A stretch of DNA of 64,000 nt, taken from NCBI GenBank assembly GCA_035307385.1, contig DATGID010000079.1, positions 1-64,000 of the forward strand, read 5' to 3'. Positions 35,718-44,578 of this stretch are shown one piece after another. Every line of letters starts with the position of its first letter. Position 1 is the stretch's first letter. The stretch is from DATBHW01 sp035307385 (GTDB lineage Bacteria; Chloroflexota; Ktedonobacteria; Ktedonobacterales; DATBGS01). The notes beneath the pieces are model-generated. The model saw only the letters and a list, made by a program, of their open reading frames with translations. It was not told where the DNA came from and ran no database searches. A program made the position numbers and the translations under genes.

Positions 35718-35761
35718 TTTAACCACCTCTTAACCCGCAATTAATGCCGCCTCGGCACAAT
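35718..35761 (+). promoter_or_regulatory. Candidate Pho box and -10 of pstS
   Basis: Three direct repeats with exact 11-bp period: TTTAAC (35718), CTTAAC (35729), ATTAAT (35740), followed after 10 bp by CACAAT (35756-35761) as -10. This spacing matches PhoP/PhoB-activated promoters, in which the box replaces the -35 element. It stands 70 bp before a phosphate-binding protein gene, which supports the assignment. Confidence 0.65.
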
Positions 35762-35830
35762 AGTCTTTGCTGGCGCTTCTTGCGCCGCGCCAGAAACCAT
35801 CATCACCTATACAGCAAAAGAGTGCTCTTT

Positions 35831-36724
35831 ATGACTCACGTCTCTTCTCAAAAGACCCTCTGTCATACCGGAAGAATCAGGTTCACACGCTTGCCCCTCC
35901 TGATGGCTGCGCTGATGCCGTTGCTCCTGCTGGCAGGATGTAATGGCCTGAGTGGGAACAATGCGACGCTCAGCGGCAAGATTCGTATCTCCGGTTCTAC
36001 AGCGCTTCAGCCGCTGGCCCAGCAGGCTGCTAAAGACTTTGTTAAGCTGCACCCCCAGGTGACGATTGATGTTCAAGGCGGGGGCAGCTTTGTGGGACTG
36101 GATCAGATGTATGCCGGGCAGGTGGACATTGGCGATTCGGACGTTTACGCCGACCCGACCCGCTACCCTGACCCCGCTATCACCGATCATCTGGTGGCTG
36201 TGGTTCCTTTTGCTATGATTGTTCACTCTGACATTTCCCTGACGACGCTTACCCAGGACCAGATCATGGCGATCTACACCGGTCAAATCAGGAACTGGCG
36301 TGATGTGGGCGGGCCTGATGAACCCATTATTGTCGTCTCGCGCGCCTTGACTTCAGGCTCGCGCGCTACCTTCCGCAAATATATTCTCAATGGCGCTGAT
36401 GAAGTGCAGGGGCTTGCCCTCGATAAAGATTCCTCCCAGGCGCTTGTCGATACCGTCAGCAAGACGAAGGGCGCGATTGGCTATGTGGCGTCCTCCGCCG
36501 TCACCTCTGCGGTGCGTGAAGTGGCGATCAACGGGGTGCTGCCGACGCCGACCAATATCGAAAACGGGCGCTACAGCTTCTGGTCCTATGAGCATATGTA
36601 TACCCGTGGTTTACCGACGGGCGCGGTGGCTGCCTTTCTGGATTTCATGCTCACTGCTCAAGAGCAGCAGGTGGCTGCTGCTCTGGCCTACATTCCGATC
36701 AGTGCCATGCACCCCAGCAGCTAG
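35831..36724 (+). CDS. pstS: Phosphate ABC transporter substrate-binding lipoprotein PstS
   Basis: Binds inorganic phosphate for the PstCAB importer or acts as a phosphate sensor. A positively charged start, hydrophobic segment and lipobox LLAGC show a lipoprotein. The mature fold opens GKIRISGSTALQPL, the family's phosphate-binding loop, with further ligand segments in DIGDSD and SRALTSGSRATF. 297 residues, normal length. ATG 35831 is weakly supported by AAGAG upstream; an ATG at 35744 in the same frame would lie over the Pho box. No pstC, pstA or pstB is in the window. A HAMP sensor follows after 78 bp. Confidence 0.92.
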   Translation: MTHVSSQKTLCHTGRIRFTRLPLLMAALMPLLLLAGCNGLSGNNATLSGKIRISGSTALQPLAQQAAKDFVKLHPQVTIDVQGGGSFVGLDQMYAGQVDIGDSDVYADPTRYPDPAITDHLVAVVPFAMIVHSDISLTTLTQDQIMAIYTGQIRNWRDVGGPDEPIIVVSRALTSGSRATFRKYILNGADEVQGLALDKDSSQALVDTVSKTKGAIGYVASSAVTSAVREVAINGVLPTPTNIENGRYSFWSYEHMYTRGLPTGAVAAFLDFMLTAQEQQVAAALAYIPISAMHPSS

Positions 36725-36802
36725 TTGGCTGGCCCCTCTTGCATCCGGCAGCATGTGACCGGGCAAGGGTTTCCAAGGCGCACGAAAGAAAGAGGTTTCG
36801 TG

Positions 36803-38794
36803 ATGGCGAAGGAGCATATTCGCCTTATCTTTCTGGGCAACTGGCCGATCAGGCGCAGGCTCACCCTGGGTTTTCTTCTGGCTGCTTTGATTGCGGGGGC
36901 TGCTGCCGGGGCGGCAGGGCTGACGCACGCCCAGGTCTTAGGCAGCGAAGCGCAGTTGTATCAGCAGATTCTAGCGGCGAATCAGTCTCTGAGCCTGGCC
37001 GATTACAATCTGCTGTTGATGGACCCGGCGCTGCATAATGCGCTCACCTATGCCCAGACGAACGATATCACGGACCTGACGACGGCCCGGCAATCGCTCC
37101 AGACGCTGGAAACGCAGTTGACAGTGGCCTTGCAGCGCTATCGAACCGACGACCTGTTCCAGGGACAGGCGCAGGCCGAGCAGGTGTTGAGCGCTGCCGG
37201 TGAAAATGACCTGCTCATCGAGCAGGAGCAGCTTTTTGCGAGCGCCCAGCGTACCTGGTCCTTTTATCAGCAGGCCCAGGACCAGGTGTTAGCCTTGATC
37301 GCCGAGGGGCATATCAGCCAGGCCGCCGACCTGGAGCATCGCCAGGCCGAGCCAACGCACAGCGACGCCATCAGTGCCCTCAACAGCCTGGTGCAGTTTG
37401 ATCAGCAGTTGGCCGGGGCGGTGCAAAGCGGCATCAGCCAGGAGGACCAGCAGGGGACACTGCTGTCTGTGCTGGCAGCGGTCCTGGCGGTGTGTGCCGT
37501 GCTGGGGGTTGGCTGGCTGATTTCGCGCTCGTTTTCGCTGCCTTTGCACTATTTGCACCAGTTCACGCAAACGGTCTCCCAGGGGCGCTTCGATTCGCGC
37601 GCCCGGCCCATGACCAGCGATGAGATTGGCAGTGTCACCCAGGCGGTGAATGGCATGCTGGACATCATCGTGGGTCTGCTGTATGAGACGCGCCACCAGC
37701 GCGATACCCTGACCAATCGCGCCGAGCAATTGGCCGGAAATCTGCGCGGGGCCAGCGCGGGCGATCTGCGCTTGCAGGCCGAAGAAAGCAGCGACGTGAT
37801 GGGTCGCCTGGCAAATGCCTTCAATTTGACGCTGAACCGCTTCCGTCGCTTCATCAGTGGTTCCCAGGCGGTGATTTTGCAGATGGAGAGCTTCAGGCGC
37901 CAGATTGTCGAGCATTCCGGCGCGCTGAGCCGACAGGCCCGACTGGGCGCTGCGCGATTCGCCCATCTGGATACCGTAGCCGAAGACCTGGCAGAGCAGA
38001 TGCGCCAGGCGCAAATGGGCGCGACCGAGGCGCTTGTCTTCTGGCAAAACGCCGTCGAAGCCTTACGACGCGGCGAAGCGGTTGCCACCCGGACGATAGA
38101 AGAAGCCCAGGGCGCTGAGCTTCTTGGCGCCTCTCCGCATACCACAGCCGCTGCCCTTTTGCAGCGCAAGCAAAACCTGGAAGGGGCTGTCAGTCTGGCC
38201 GAAGACGTGGCGAGGCGCGCTGTGCGCGTGGCGCTTGCTGCGGAGGTGCAGGCGGGACAAATCATGGAGCGCACTCAGGGCCTGCGTATGGTGACTGAGG
38301 AGCTTCGCTCCCTCTCTGAGCATGCTACCGAGGCTGCGTATCAGTTGTCCGAAGCCATTGCTGATGTGCAGCGTGCTGTGCAGGATGCTGCTGCTGAGAT
38401 CAACGCCAACAGCCAGATGCGCGCCGAGATCATGCGAAGGAGTATCGGCGCGACCAGCGAAATCCGCCAGACGTTTCAATTGCTTGAGGAGGCGTTGGGA
38501 GGGCAAGGGCACCGGCTCAATCAGGTGCGGGTCACGATATCCCACGCGCAAGCGGCTGAAGAGATCAGCCGCGCTACGAAGGAGAGCAGTTCTTTCTTGT
38601 ACTCGACAGCTTCGGAAGCAAACCTGATTGCCCAGGCTGCCGAGCAGCTTGGACAGTTTGAACAGCGCCTCCTGGCAAGCCTGGCTCCTTTCAAGCTGCC
38701 TGAGCCATCTGGTTCAGGACCGAGCGCTGGAAATCCCAGCCGCGATGAGCGCTTCATCGCGGCGGTTGCCAGGAAAACATCGTGGCAAAACTGA
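36803..38794 (+). CDS. HAMP-domain membrane sensor with coiled-coil C-terminus, no output domain
   Basis: 663 residues. Two membrane segments (about 15-45 and 215-240) enclose a periplasmic helical sensor region like four-helix-bundle chemoreceptors. A HAMP domain follows (about 240-295, DEIGSVTQAVNGM), then long coiled coils to the end. I see no histidine kinase, GGDEF or conserved MCP tip sequence, so its output is unknown. ATG 36803 follows AAAGAGG at 8 nt. Being next to pstS, it might report on phosphate or envelope state, but this is inference. Confidence 0.78.
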   Translation: MAKEHIRLIFLGNWPIRRRLTLGFLLAALIAGAAAGAAGLTHAQVLGSEAQLYQQILAANQSLSLADYNLLLMDPALHNALTYAQTNDITDLTTARQSLQTLETQLTVALQRYRTDDLFQGQAQAEQVLSAAGENDLLIEQEQLFASAQRTWSFYQQAQDQVLALIAEGHISQAADLEHRQAEPTHSDAISALNSLVQFDQQLAGAVQSGISQEDQQGTLLSVLAAVLAVCAVLGVGWLISRSFSLPLHYLHQFTQTVSQGRFDSRARPMTSDEIGSVTQAVNGMLDIIVGLLYETRHQRDTLTNRAEQLAGNLRGASAGDLRLQAEESSDVMGRLANAFNLTLNRFRRFISGSQAVILQMESFRRQIVEHSGALSRQARLGAARFAHLDTVAEDLAEQMRQAQMGATEALVFWQNAVEALRRGEAVATRTIEEAQGAELLGASPHTTAAALLQRKQNLEGAVSLAEDVARRAVRVALAAEVQAGQIMERTQGLRMVTEELRSLSEHATEAAYQLSEAIADVQRAVQDAAAEINANSQMRAEIMRRSIGATSEIRQTFQLLEEALGGQGHRLNQVRVTISHAQAAEEISRATKESSSFLYSTASEANLIAQAAEQLGQFEQRLLASLAPFKLPEPSGSGPSAGNPSRDERFIAAVARKTSWQN

Positions 38795-38860
38795 ACTGCT
38801 CCCGAAAAGCGTAGAGCGTGAAGAGTATGAAAAACTGAAAAAGGTTTTAGGCAAAAAGGA

Positions 38861-38887
38861 AGGGCATAGCTGGTCAAACTATGCCCT
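38861..38887. terminator. Terminator between HAMP sensor and NYN gene
   Basis: AGGGCATAG (38861-38869) pairs with CTATGCCCT (38879-38887), with a T-rich tract on the minus strand beyond, 26 bp from the stop of the NYN gene. Confidence 0.75.
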
Positions 38888-38912
38888 CTGGCTTGATGGA
38901 CGTTGCTCGACG

Positions 38913-40943
38913 CTAGGCGCGAATCTCCTCGACCATGGAAAGGTTGATGAAGAGGTCGCAGCTCTGGCGCAGGATGGAGGCGGTGGCCTCATCGAAGGCT
39001 GCGACCTCGACGCGCACGCCGTGATCGGAGCAATACTCCAGGAGCGGCAAGAAATCGCTGTCGCCGCTCACCAGCGAGATGCAGTCCACTGAACCGGAAT
39101 CGACCAGGCGCACAATATCCATGCAGAGGTCGAGGTCCAGGTCGGCCTTTTTGGCTCCGCTGGAGAACGTTTTGTAGTTTTTGGTGGTGATGCGATAGCC
39201 CAGCCCTTTGACGGCATCCAGGAACATCTGCTCGGCGCGCGGGTCGGGGCTGGTGGGGCAATAGGCATGGGCGCGCACCAGGCGACGATTGCCGCGCAAG
39301 AAATCGAGCAGCCGCCCGAAATCGATGCCGATGCGCATGTTGCGGGCAGAATAGAGCAGGTTGGCAACGTCCACGAAGACGCCAATACGCTCGTTGGAGG
39401 GCATGGGCGGGAAGTTCACCGTCATGCTGGGCGTGCCCTGGCTCCTGCGCAGTTCCATCAGCAGGCGATCTGTCTGCTGTTGAATGGCCTGGGTGAAGAT
39501 CATGGCAAGCTGATTGGCCGACACATTGCTTGTTTCGACCGTGCGTTCGGGAGCGGGGCGCGGCATGCGCACGCTGCGTTCCGCAGGCATAGCGACGCCG
39601 CGCGGCACTGGCCCGAAGCCACGCGCCGAAGATGGCTCCGGCCCGCCGAAAGGACTCTGCGGCTGACCGATTTGCTGCAAGCCATTGGAGACTTGATGGT
39701 CCTGCATGGCTGGCGTATAGGGCTGCGCATAGGGCTGTGGCGCAGGCGCGCTGTATGGCTGGGGCGTCGGTGGGGTATAGGGCTGCGGCGCCTGCGCGTG
39801 GGAAGGCGTCGGCTGCGGCGCTGGCGCTTGAGCTTTTTCTGCCGTCTCAGCAGCGGTTGAGGCCGCCGCGCTGGATGACGAGCCGGAACGGCGCTTGCGC
39901 CGCCGCCCGGTGCGCTGGCCGGTGGCTGGCGTGGTGGCGGTGAAGCTTTCCAGCGCCTCGGCCACTTCTTCTTCCAGGGCTGCCTGGGTGGCGCGTGCCA
40001 GTTCTTCGGCGGCCACCACGTCGGCTTCGATCTCCGGCGTTTCGGTCATCTCGCGTTCGATGGCCGCTTCCAGCTTGTTGTCGGTGAGGGGTTCTGCACT
40101 CGCCTCTTTGTCCACAGCGGCAGGCGCGCTGCGCTCGCTTTCAGCGCCGGAAGCCGCCCGGGGCGTTTCGCGCGTCTGCGCGGCATGCGTTGTGGCGTGT
40201 GATCGGCTCTGATGCGTTCCCCGCGCAGGCGCTTCCTGAGTTGCCGGGCTGGGGCGATCAAAGCGATAGCGGCGCGGCGGACGAACCTCGACGCCCGAAA
40301 GCGGCGCGCGGAATGGTTCCTGAGGCGCTTCGCTGGCCTGCTCAGGCGTGGCCTCTGCCGCAGGGGCTTCGGCGACAATCTCCTCAACCGGAAGGGCGTC
40401 AATGACCTCTACATTGGTTTCCACCGTTACCTCGGCTTCCGGGCTGTTCCAGGAGGCGGTTTCGGCGTCGCCGGTCACATCGCTTGGCTCACCGGGGATG
40501 CTGAAAGCTGGCTCCTGGCTCTCTGACGTATGCGGCAGGAAGGGATTCCAGTCGGTGGGTGGCTGCTCGCGCCAGTGCTGGAAGCTCCAGGCGCTTTCGT
40601 CGCTGGCCGGAGCCGCTGACTCCTGTTCGGCAGGAGCTGCGGCAGCCGCTTCAGGAGCGGGCGCAGTTTCCCAGGCGGCTGGCTCGGCAGGGGCTTCCGT
40701 GTGTTCAGTCTCTTCGCTGCTTGGTTCTGTCGCGGCAGCGCGGCTGTGGTGGGCGCTGCTGCGAGAGGTGCGCCGCCTGCGGTGCGGGCGGGCGCCGCTC
40801 GCTTCAGCCTGCGCGTTCTCGTCTGCTGTGGTTGCCTGCTCGGCCTGGGGGTTCTGTTCCGGTGTTGTATTGGCGCTCTCCTGGGTATCAGGGGCGTCTG
40901 ATTCTGGTTGCGAAGATGCAAATTGCGTGTGTTCTGATTCCAT
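38913..40943 (-). CDS. NYN-domain (LabA/DUF88-type) protein with long disordered N-terminus
   Basis: Putative ribonuclease. The C-terminal NYN domain (about 515-670) shows the acidic active-site pattern: VFVDVANLL, later KADLDLDLCMDI and SLVSGDSDFLPLL. Three conserved Asp clusters are intact. The preceding 500 residues are low complexity, rich in Ala, Glu, Pro, Gln and Thr, with a Tyr/Pro/Gln-rich stretch near 385-430 and the basic patch RTGRRRKRRSGS, suited to nucleic-acid binding. ATG 40943. Such architecture suggests an RNA-processing factor with a disordered scaffold. The target is unknown. Confidence 0.83.
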   Translation of the reverse strand: MESEHTQFASSQPESDAPDTQESANTTPEQNPQAEQATTADENAQAEASGARPHRRRRTSRSSAHHSRAAATEPSSEETEHTEAPAEPAAWETAPAPEAAAAAPAEQESAAPASDESAWSFQHWREQPPTDWNPFLPHTSESQEPAFSIPGEPSDVTGDAETASWNSPEAEVTVETNVEVIDALPVEEIVAEAPAAEATPEQASEAPQEPFRAPLSGVEVRPPRRYRFDRPSPATQEAPARGTHQSRSHATTHAAQTRETPRAASGAESERSAPAAVDKEASAEPLTDNKLEAAIEREMTETPEIEADVVAAEELARATQAALEEEVAEALESFTATTPATGQRTGRRRKRRSGSSSSAAASTAAETAEKAQAPAPQPTPSHAQAPQPYTPPTPQPYSAPAPQPYAQPYTPAMQDHQVSNGLQQIGQPQSPFGGPEPSSARGFGPVPRGVAMPAERSVRMPRPAPERTVETSNVSANQLAMIFTQAIQQQTDRLLMELRRSQGTPSMTVNFPPMPSNERIGVFVDVANLLYSARNMRIGIDFGRLLDFLRGNRRLVRAHAYCPTSPDPRAEQMFLDAVKGLGYRITTKNYKTFSSGAKKADLDLDLCMDIVRLVDSGSVDCISLVSGDSDFLPLLEYCSDHGVRVEVAAFDEATASILRQSCDLFINLSMVEEIRA

Positions 40944-41474
40944 ATTGTTTCATCCTGTTCTGGTGGCGCGTCTGGGTACACGTCTCCCCTGATGGGCTGG
41001 CTAAGAGGCGCCGCCCAGTCGCGAGACACGGGCAGAGAGTGGCCTGGATGCGCAGACGCGAGAGATGTTACCGGGAAGCAGCACCAGCACGACACAGAAG
41101 CCAGAAACAGCAATGATGCACGAATGGCCCCAGGCTGCTCAGAGGACAGCGAGCAGAAGCAAGCGTGATGCTGCTGAGGGAAGGAGTGTGTTCATTCTGC
41201 GTCTCTCACTCCATCTCATCTCGTATCCCCACGTCCACCCAGAGGGCATCTCACAGGTGCACGGTTTCATCTGTTCCGGCGAAGTGCGCCGCCAGTGTTC
41301 TGGCGCTTCCAGTAACGTCTGTGCCTCTTCTGAGGCGTCGCGCCTGCGGAGTTGATGCCACCTTCTGGCTCTACCCAGCCGCGCGTCCGACGTTTTCCCC
41401 TATGTGCCGAATTACGGGAGGTTCTGCTCCCCCACGCTCCAATCAATCCCCAAAATGGGTTCCACTGTTCTTGC
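40944..41474. other. 531-bp region without a recognised gene
   Basis: Between the NYN gene and the phosphatidyltransferase gene, both on the minus strand. I looked for SRP RNA, RNase P RNA, tmRNA and tRNA signatures on both strands and found none. Antisense-looking frames show no family features. Its right half is downstream of the phosphatidyltransferase stop and may be untranslated tail plus the NYN promoter. Confidence 0.5.
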
Positions 41475-42230
41475 TTAACTTTCGAGGGGCTGTTCCGTTT
41501 TCCATCTTTTTGCCAGGGCGCGCAAGGGCCGTTTGTGATTCTCACCGGGCTGCTGCCCATTGGCGTTCCCGCTCTGAACGGCCTCGGCGGCAATGGCCGG
41601 GTCGTTCTTGGGCGTCCGCGTGATCCACCAGATATGGATGATACGTTGAACGGCGGTGACGGTCGTAAGCACGGCCAAGATCAACATCGTCCAGATCAAC
41701 CCTGGTTGACCACCAATCAGCAATCCCGCTGCCAGCAGGATGACCCGTTCGGGTCGTGCCAGCAGGCCCATTTTGCATTCCAGCCCCAACCCTTCCGCCC
41801 GCGCCCGCGTGTAGCTGATCATCAGCGAACTCACCGCCGTGATATAGGTCAACCAGATGACCAGATTGGCGGTGGTGATGCTGCCGATGACGCGCTGCTG
41901 CGGCAGGTGAAACTGCGCATAGATGATGACGCCCAGCAGAAGGATGCCTTCTGCGTAACGGTCCAGCGTCGAATCGAAAAAGGCGCCGAATTTGGAGCTT
42001 TTCTGCGCGACGCGGGCCATGGCCCCGTCGAACATATCAAAGACTCCAGCGCACAGCACCAGGACTCCACCGATGCGCAGGTGGTTGAAGGCGATGACCC
42101 CGGCTGTGAAGATGGTAAGTAGCAGACCGATCAGTGTCAGCATATTGGGAGTGATACCGGTGCGTGCCAGGGGTCGCATGACGTTTTCGACCAGGCGGCG
42201 CATATATTGCTGTACACGGGTTCCGATCAT
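41475..42230 (-). CDS. CDP-alcohol phosphatidyltransferase, probable phosphatidylinositol-phosphate synthase
   Basis: Integral membrane enzyme that transfers a phosphatidyl group from CDP-diacylglycerol to an alcohol. The hallmark motif DGAMAR, then Gly, Asp and Asp at the family spacing (KFGAFFDSTLDR), is fully conserved. About six hydrophobic segments. Together with an inositol-1-phosphate synthase, a PimA-like transferase and PatA-like acyltransferases nearby, inositol-1-phosphate is the likely acceptor, giving phosphatidylinositol phosphate as in Mycobacterium PgsA1. ATG 42230 follows GGAAGAGGAA. It is 48 bp from the glycosyltransferase gene. Confidence 0.87.
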   Translation of the reverse strand: MIGTRVQQYMRRLVENVMRPLARTGITPNMLTLIGLLLTIFTAGVIAFNHLRIGGVLVLCAGVFDMFDGAMARVAQKSSKFGAFFDSTLDRYAEGILLLGVIIYAQFHLPQQRVIGSITTANLVIWLTYITAVSSLMISYTRARAEGLGLECKMGLLARPERVILLAAGLLIGGQPGLIWTMLILAVLTTVTAVQRIIHIWWITRTPKNDPAIAAEAVQSGNANGQQPGENHKRPLRALAKRWKTEQPLES

Positions 42231-42278
42231 ACCAATTCCTCTTCCCTTTTGCTCTCTCCCAACAGCCCCTTCAACGTT

Positions 42279-43514
42279 TTATAAGAGAGCAAAAAGATTA
42301 TGGTGCTGGCTCTTGCTATAAGCATGCTGCTCGATGAGTTCCTGATAATAGTCGCTGATGCGGCTGGCGATGCGCGGCCAGGAAAAGTCCCCGGCGTGCT
42401 CACGCCCACGTTCTCCCATCGCTTTGCGCAGTGTCGCATTGCCCAACAACCGGCATATTGCCCCAGCCAATGCCACGCTGTTGCGTGGCGCGACCAGGAT
42501 GCCATCCTCTTCCTGGCGGATGACACCGCGATAGCCATCAATGTCAGAGGCAACGACCGGTTTGCTCGAAGCCATCGCTTCCAATAATACCACACCCTGA
42601 CTTTCGCTGCCGGTGCTGGGGGCACAGAAGAGATCACAACTGGCATAATAGCGAGGAAGCTGCTCATCGGGTACGCGGCCAACAAAGACGACATCGGGCC
42701 AGCCATAGCGGCGCACCTGTTCTTCATAATAGGCACGTTTGGGGCCGTCGCTGCCAATAATGAAGCGGGTATTGGGATACTGCGCGCGAATCTGGGGAAT
42801 GGCTTGCAAAAGATATTTCAAACCCTTGCGTGGTTCGATGCGCCCCATATACAGAATGTTGAGTTTGCCATCGACGAACTGGGGCAGCGGTTCGGCGAGG
42901 ATGCTGAAGCGATGCAGGTCGACGCCGTTGGGAATGATACGATAATCGCCAGGGAAGTAGCGGCTGATAAATTGGTAGGCGGCGGGCGAAACGGCGATGC
43001 GCCCATCCAGCCGATTGAAATAATAGCGCAGGGCAAAGCGCGCGGTGCGATAGGAGAAGCGCGGCATGGACATGATCTTATTGGGGGCGAAGGCATGGAA
43101 GGTGCCGACATTGACGGCGCCCAGACCTTTGATGACGCGCAGCGTGGTGATGGGCAGGGCCGGGGCCAGTGGTTCGTGCAGGTGAATGACATCGAACTGC
43201 TCGCGTTCCAGCACGGCTCTGGTCTGGCGTGCAAGCGTCGGCGAAACGGCGATGCGCGCAATGGACCCATTCCAGGGGATAGGCATGGCCCACCCAAGTT
43301 TGGTGATGTTGGGTTCGGCTTGACGGCCTTTTTCCCCGGTTGCTGAGGTGATGATGCCCGTGGTATGCCCCATCCGCTCTAGCTCGGCGGCCAGATGCAT
43401 GATGTGGCTGCGGACACCGCCCTCATGGCTCCAATCATAAGGTGAGACAAAACCTATTTTCACGCTAGTGTTTGGGTTCACGCTCTGGGGGGCTGCCGTT
43501 GCGTGGTGGCCCAT
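42279..43514 (-). CDS. GT4 glycosyltransferase, PimA-like
   Basis: Retaining GT-B glycosyltransferase, 411 residues. N-terminal GPGGI-like nucleotide-sugar loop HEGGVRSHI (about 30), and the family-4 C-terminal motif in PSTGSESQGVVLLEAMASSKPVVASD, with EGVV-type Glu residues that bind the donor. It sits between a probable phosphatidylinositol-phosphate synthase and a PHP protein, in an order that echoes the mycobacterial PIM locus (PgsA1, PatA, PimA), so mannosylation of phosphatidylinositol is the best guess. ATG 43514 has AGAGGGAG almost adjacent; a GTG at 43463 is an alternative. Confidence 0.88.
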   Translation of the reverse strand: MGHHATAAPQSVNPNTSVKIGFVSPYDWSHEGGVRSHIMHLAAELERMGHTTGIITSATGEKGRQAEPNITKLGWAMPIPWNGSIARIAVSPTLARQTRAVLEREQFDVIHLHEPLAPALPITTLRVIKGLGAVNVGTFHAFAPNKIMSMPRFSYRTARFALRYYFNRLDGRIAVSPAAYQFISRYFPGDYRIIPNGVDLHRFSILAEPLPQFVDGKLNILYMGRIEPRKGLKYLLQAIPQIRAQYPNTRFIIGSDGPKRAYYEEQVRRYGWPDVVFVGRVPDEQLPRYYASCDLFCAPSTGSESQGVVLLEAMASSKPVVASDIDGYRGVIRQEEDGILVAPRNSVALAGAICRLLGNATLRKAMGERGREHAGDFSWPRIASRISDYYQELIEQHAYSKSQHHNLFALL

Positions 43515-43571
43515 CTCCCTCTTTGTTGTGGTTATGAATGCTGGACAGTATACAAGGCGAACGCTCCATTT

Positions 43572-44468
43572 CTATCGCTGGGGTAGCTGAGCATCCTGCT
43601 CGATAATGTTCTCTACTGCTGTGTTAGGAACGGGACGTTGCGCGGAACGTCGATCTGCCAGGGGACGCCGCGCGATCTGGCTGAACTGCCGCAGCAGCGC
43701 CAGCCGCTCGGACTGCCCAAGCTGTCGCAGACGCTCGGTGCGCGTGGGCCGCCCCGGGCGCCCGTTGCGTGCCCAATAGCTTGCCAGTTGCCAGTATGCG
43801 GACGTTTGCCAGAAACGCCCGCCCGCCATGGTGGCGGCATCCAGGAGCGATGCGCGCAGATCATTGGCGGTGGTTCCGGCAAACCAGGTGAAGGCGCAGC
43901 CAATGGCGGTGACGGTATGGGCATCGCTGCTGCCGGTTTCGGGCAACCCATAGTGCTGGCGGTTGCGGGCCATTGCCAGGCGCGAGGTGCCGATGCCCGC
44001 GAAGCTGCCATTGAGGGTTTCTATGCCATCGGGCCGCGCTTCGGCGGGTGCGTCTTTCAGGCGGTCCACCACTTCGCGCTGGATGCTGTGGCGAAAGACG
44101 CGGTTGAACGGATGGGCGATGATGGCGATGCCCCCTTGCTCGTGGGCGAGTTCAATGCTGCGTTCGACGCTCAAGCCTGGCGGGATGCGGCGCTCGATGA
44201 AGAGGGTGAGCAGATGGCCCTCGCGGGTGCTGACCTCTTCACCAACAATGACCTCAAAGGCGGTTTCTTGCTTGCTGGCAAGGTCGCGGGCGCGCAGAGC
44301 GCCTTCAATGCAATCATGGTCGGTGATGGCGATGACATCCAGATCGCGCTGCTGACCGACAAAGGCCAGGATGTCTTCTATGGTTCCCAGGCCGTCGCTA
44401 TACGTGCTGTGCATATGCAGGTCTGCCCGGCCAAGGGAGATGATGTCTGGTTGTGGCGTGGTAGTCAT
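43572..44468 (-). CDS. PHP-domain metal-dependent phosphoesterase, paralogue
   Basis: Same family as the gene at 7342-8100: LHMHSTYSDG, ITDHDCIEG, IIAHPFNR and GSSDAHTV supply the metal ligands. The C-terminal 60 residues are Arg-rich and specific to this copy. ATG 44468 follows GAGAGGCG. Between the PimA-like and acyltransferase genes on the same strand, so a role in inositol-lipid metabolism (for example as a phosphatase of an intermediate such as phosphatidylinositol phosphate or inositol phosphate) is possible but not shown by sequence. Confidence 0.85.
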   Translation of the reverse strand: MTTTPQPDIISLGRADLHMHSTYSDGLGTIEDILAFVGQQRDLDVIAITDHDCIEGALRARDLASKQETAFEVIVGEEVSTREGHLLTLFIERRIPPGLSVERSIELAHEQGGIAIIAHPFNRVFRHSIQREVVDRLKDAPAEARPDGIETLNGSFAGIGTSRLAMARNRQHYGLPETGSSDAHTVTAIGCAFTWFAGTTANDLRASLLDAATMAGGRFWQTSAYWQLASYWARNGRPGRPTRTERLRQLGQSERLALLRQFSQIARRPLADRRSAQRPVPNTAVENIIEQDAQLPQR

Positions 44469-44578
44469 TGCGCCTCTCTAGTTTTCCAGATGCTTGTATG
44501 CGTCTCTGGTTTCCGTTATTGTATGCGGTGATGTGCTTTCTGTCATCAGGCATATGTTAAGTTTTGGTCAATAGCTGA

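Noticed and set aside
40944..41474. SRP RNA, RNase P RNA, tmRNA or tRNA in the largest gap
   Set aside because: A GGAAGCAGCA string resembles the SRP loop, but the rest of the helix and the other RNA signatures are missing.
42247..42294. Inverted repeat TTTTGCTCTCT between the PimA-like and phosphatidyltransferase genes
   Set aside because: Arms are 26 nt apart with weak A/T pairing and one arm is in coding sequence; a role is not supported.
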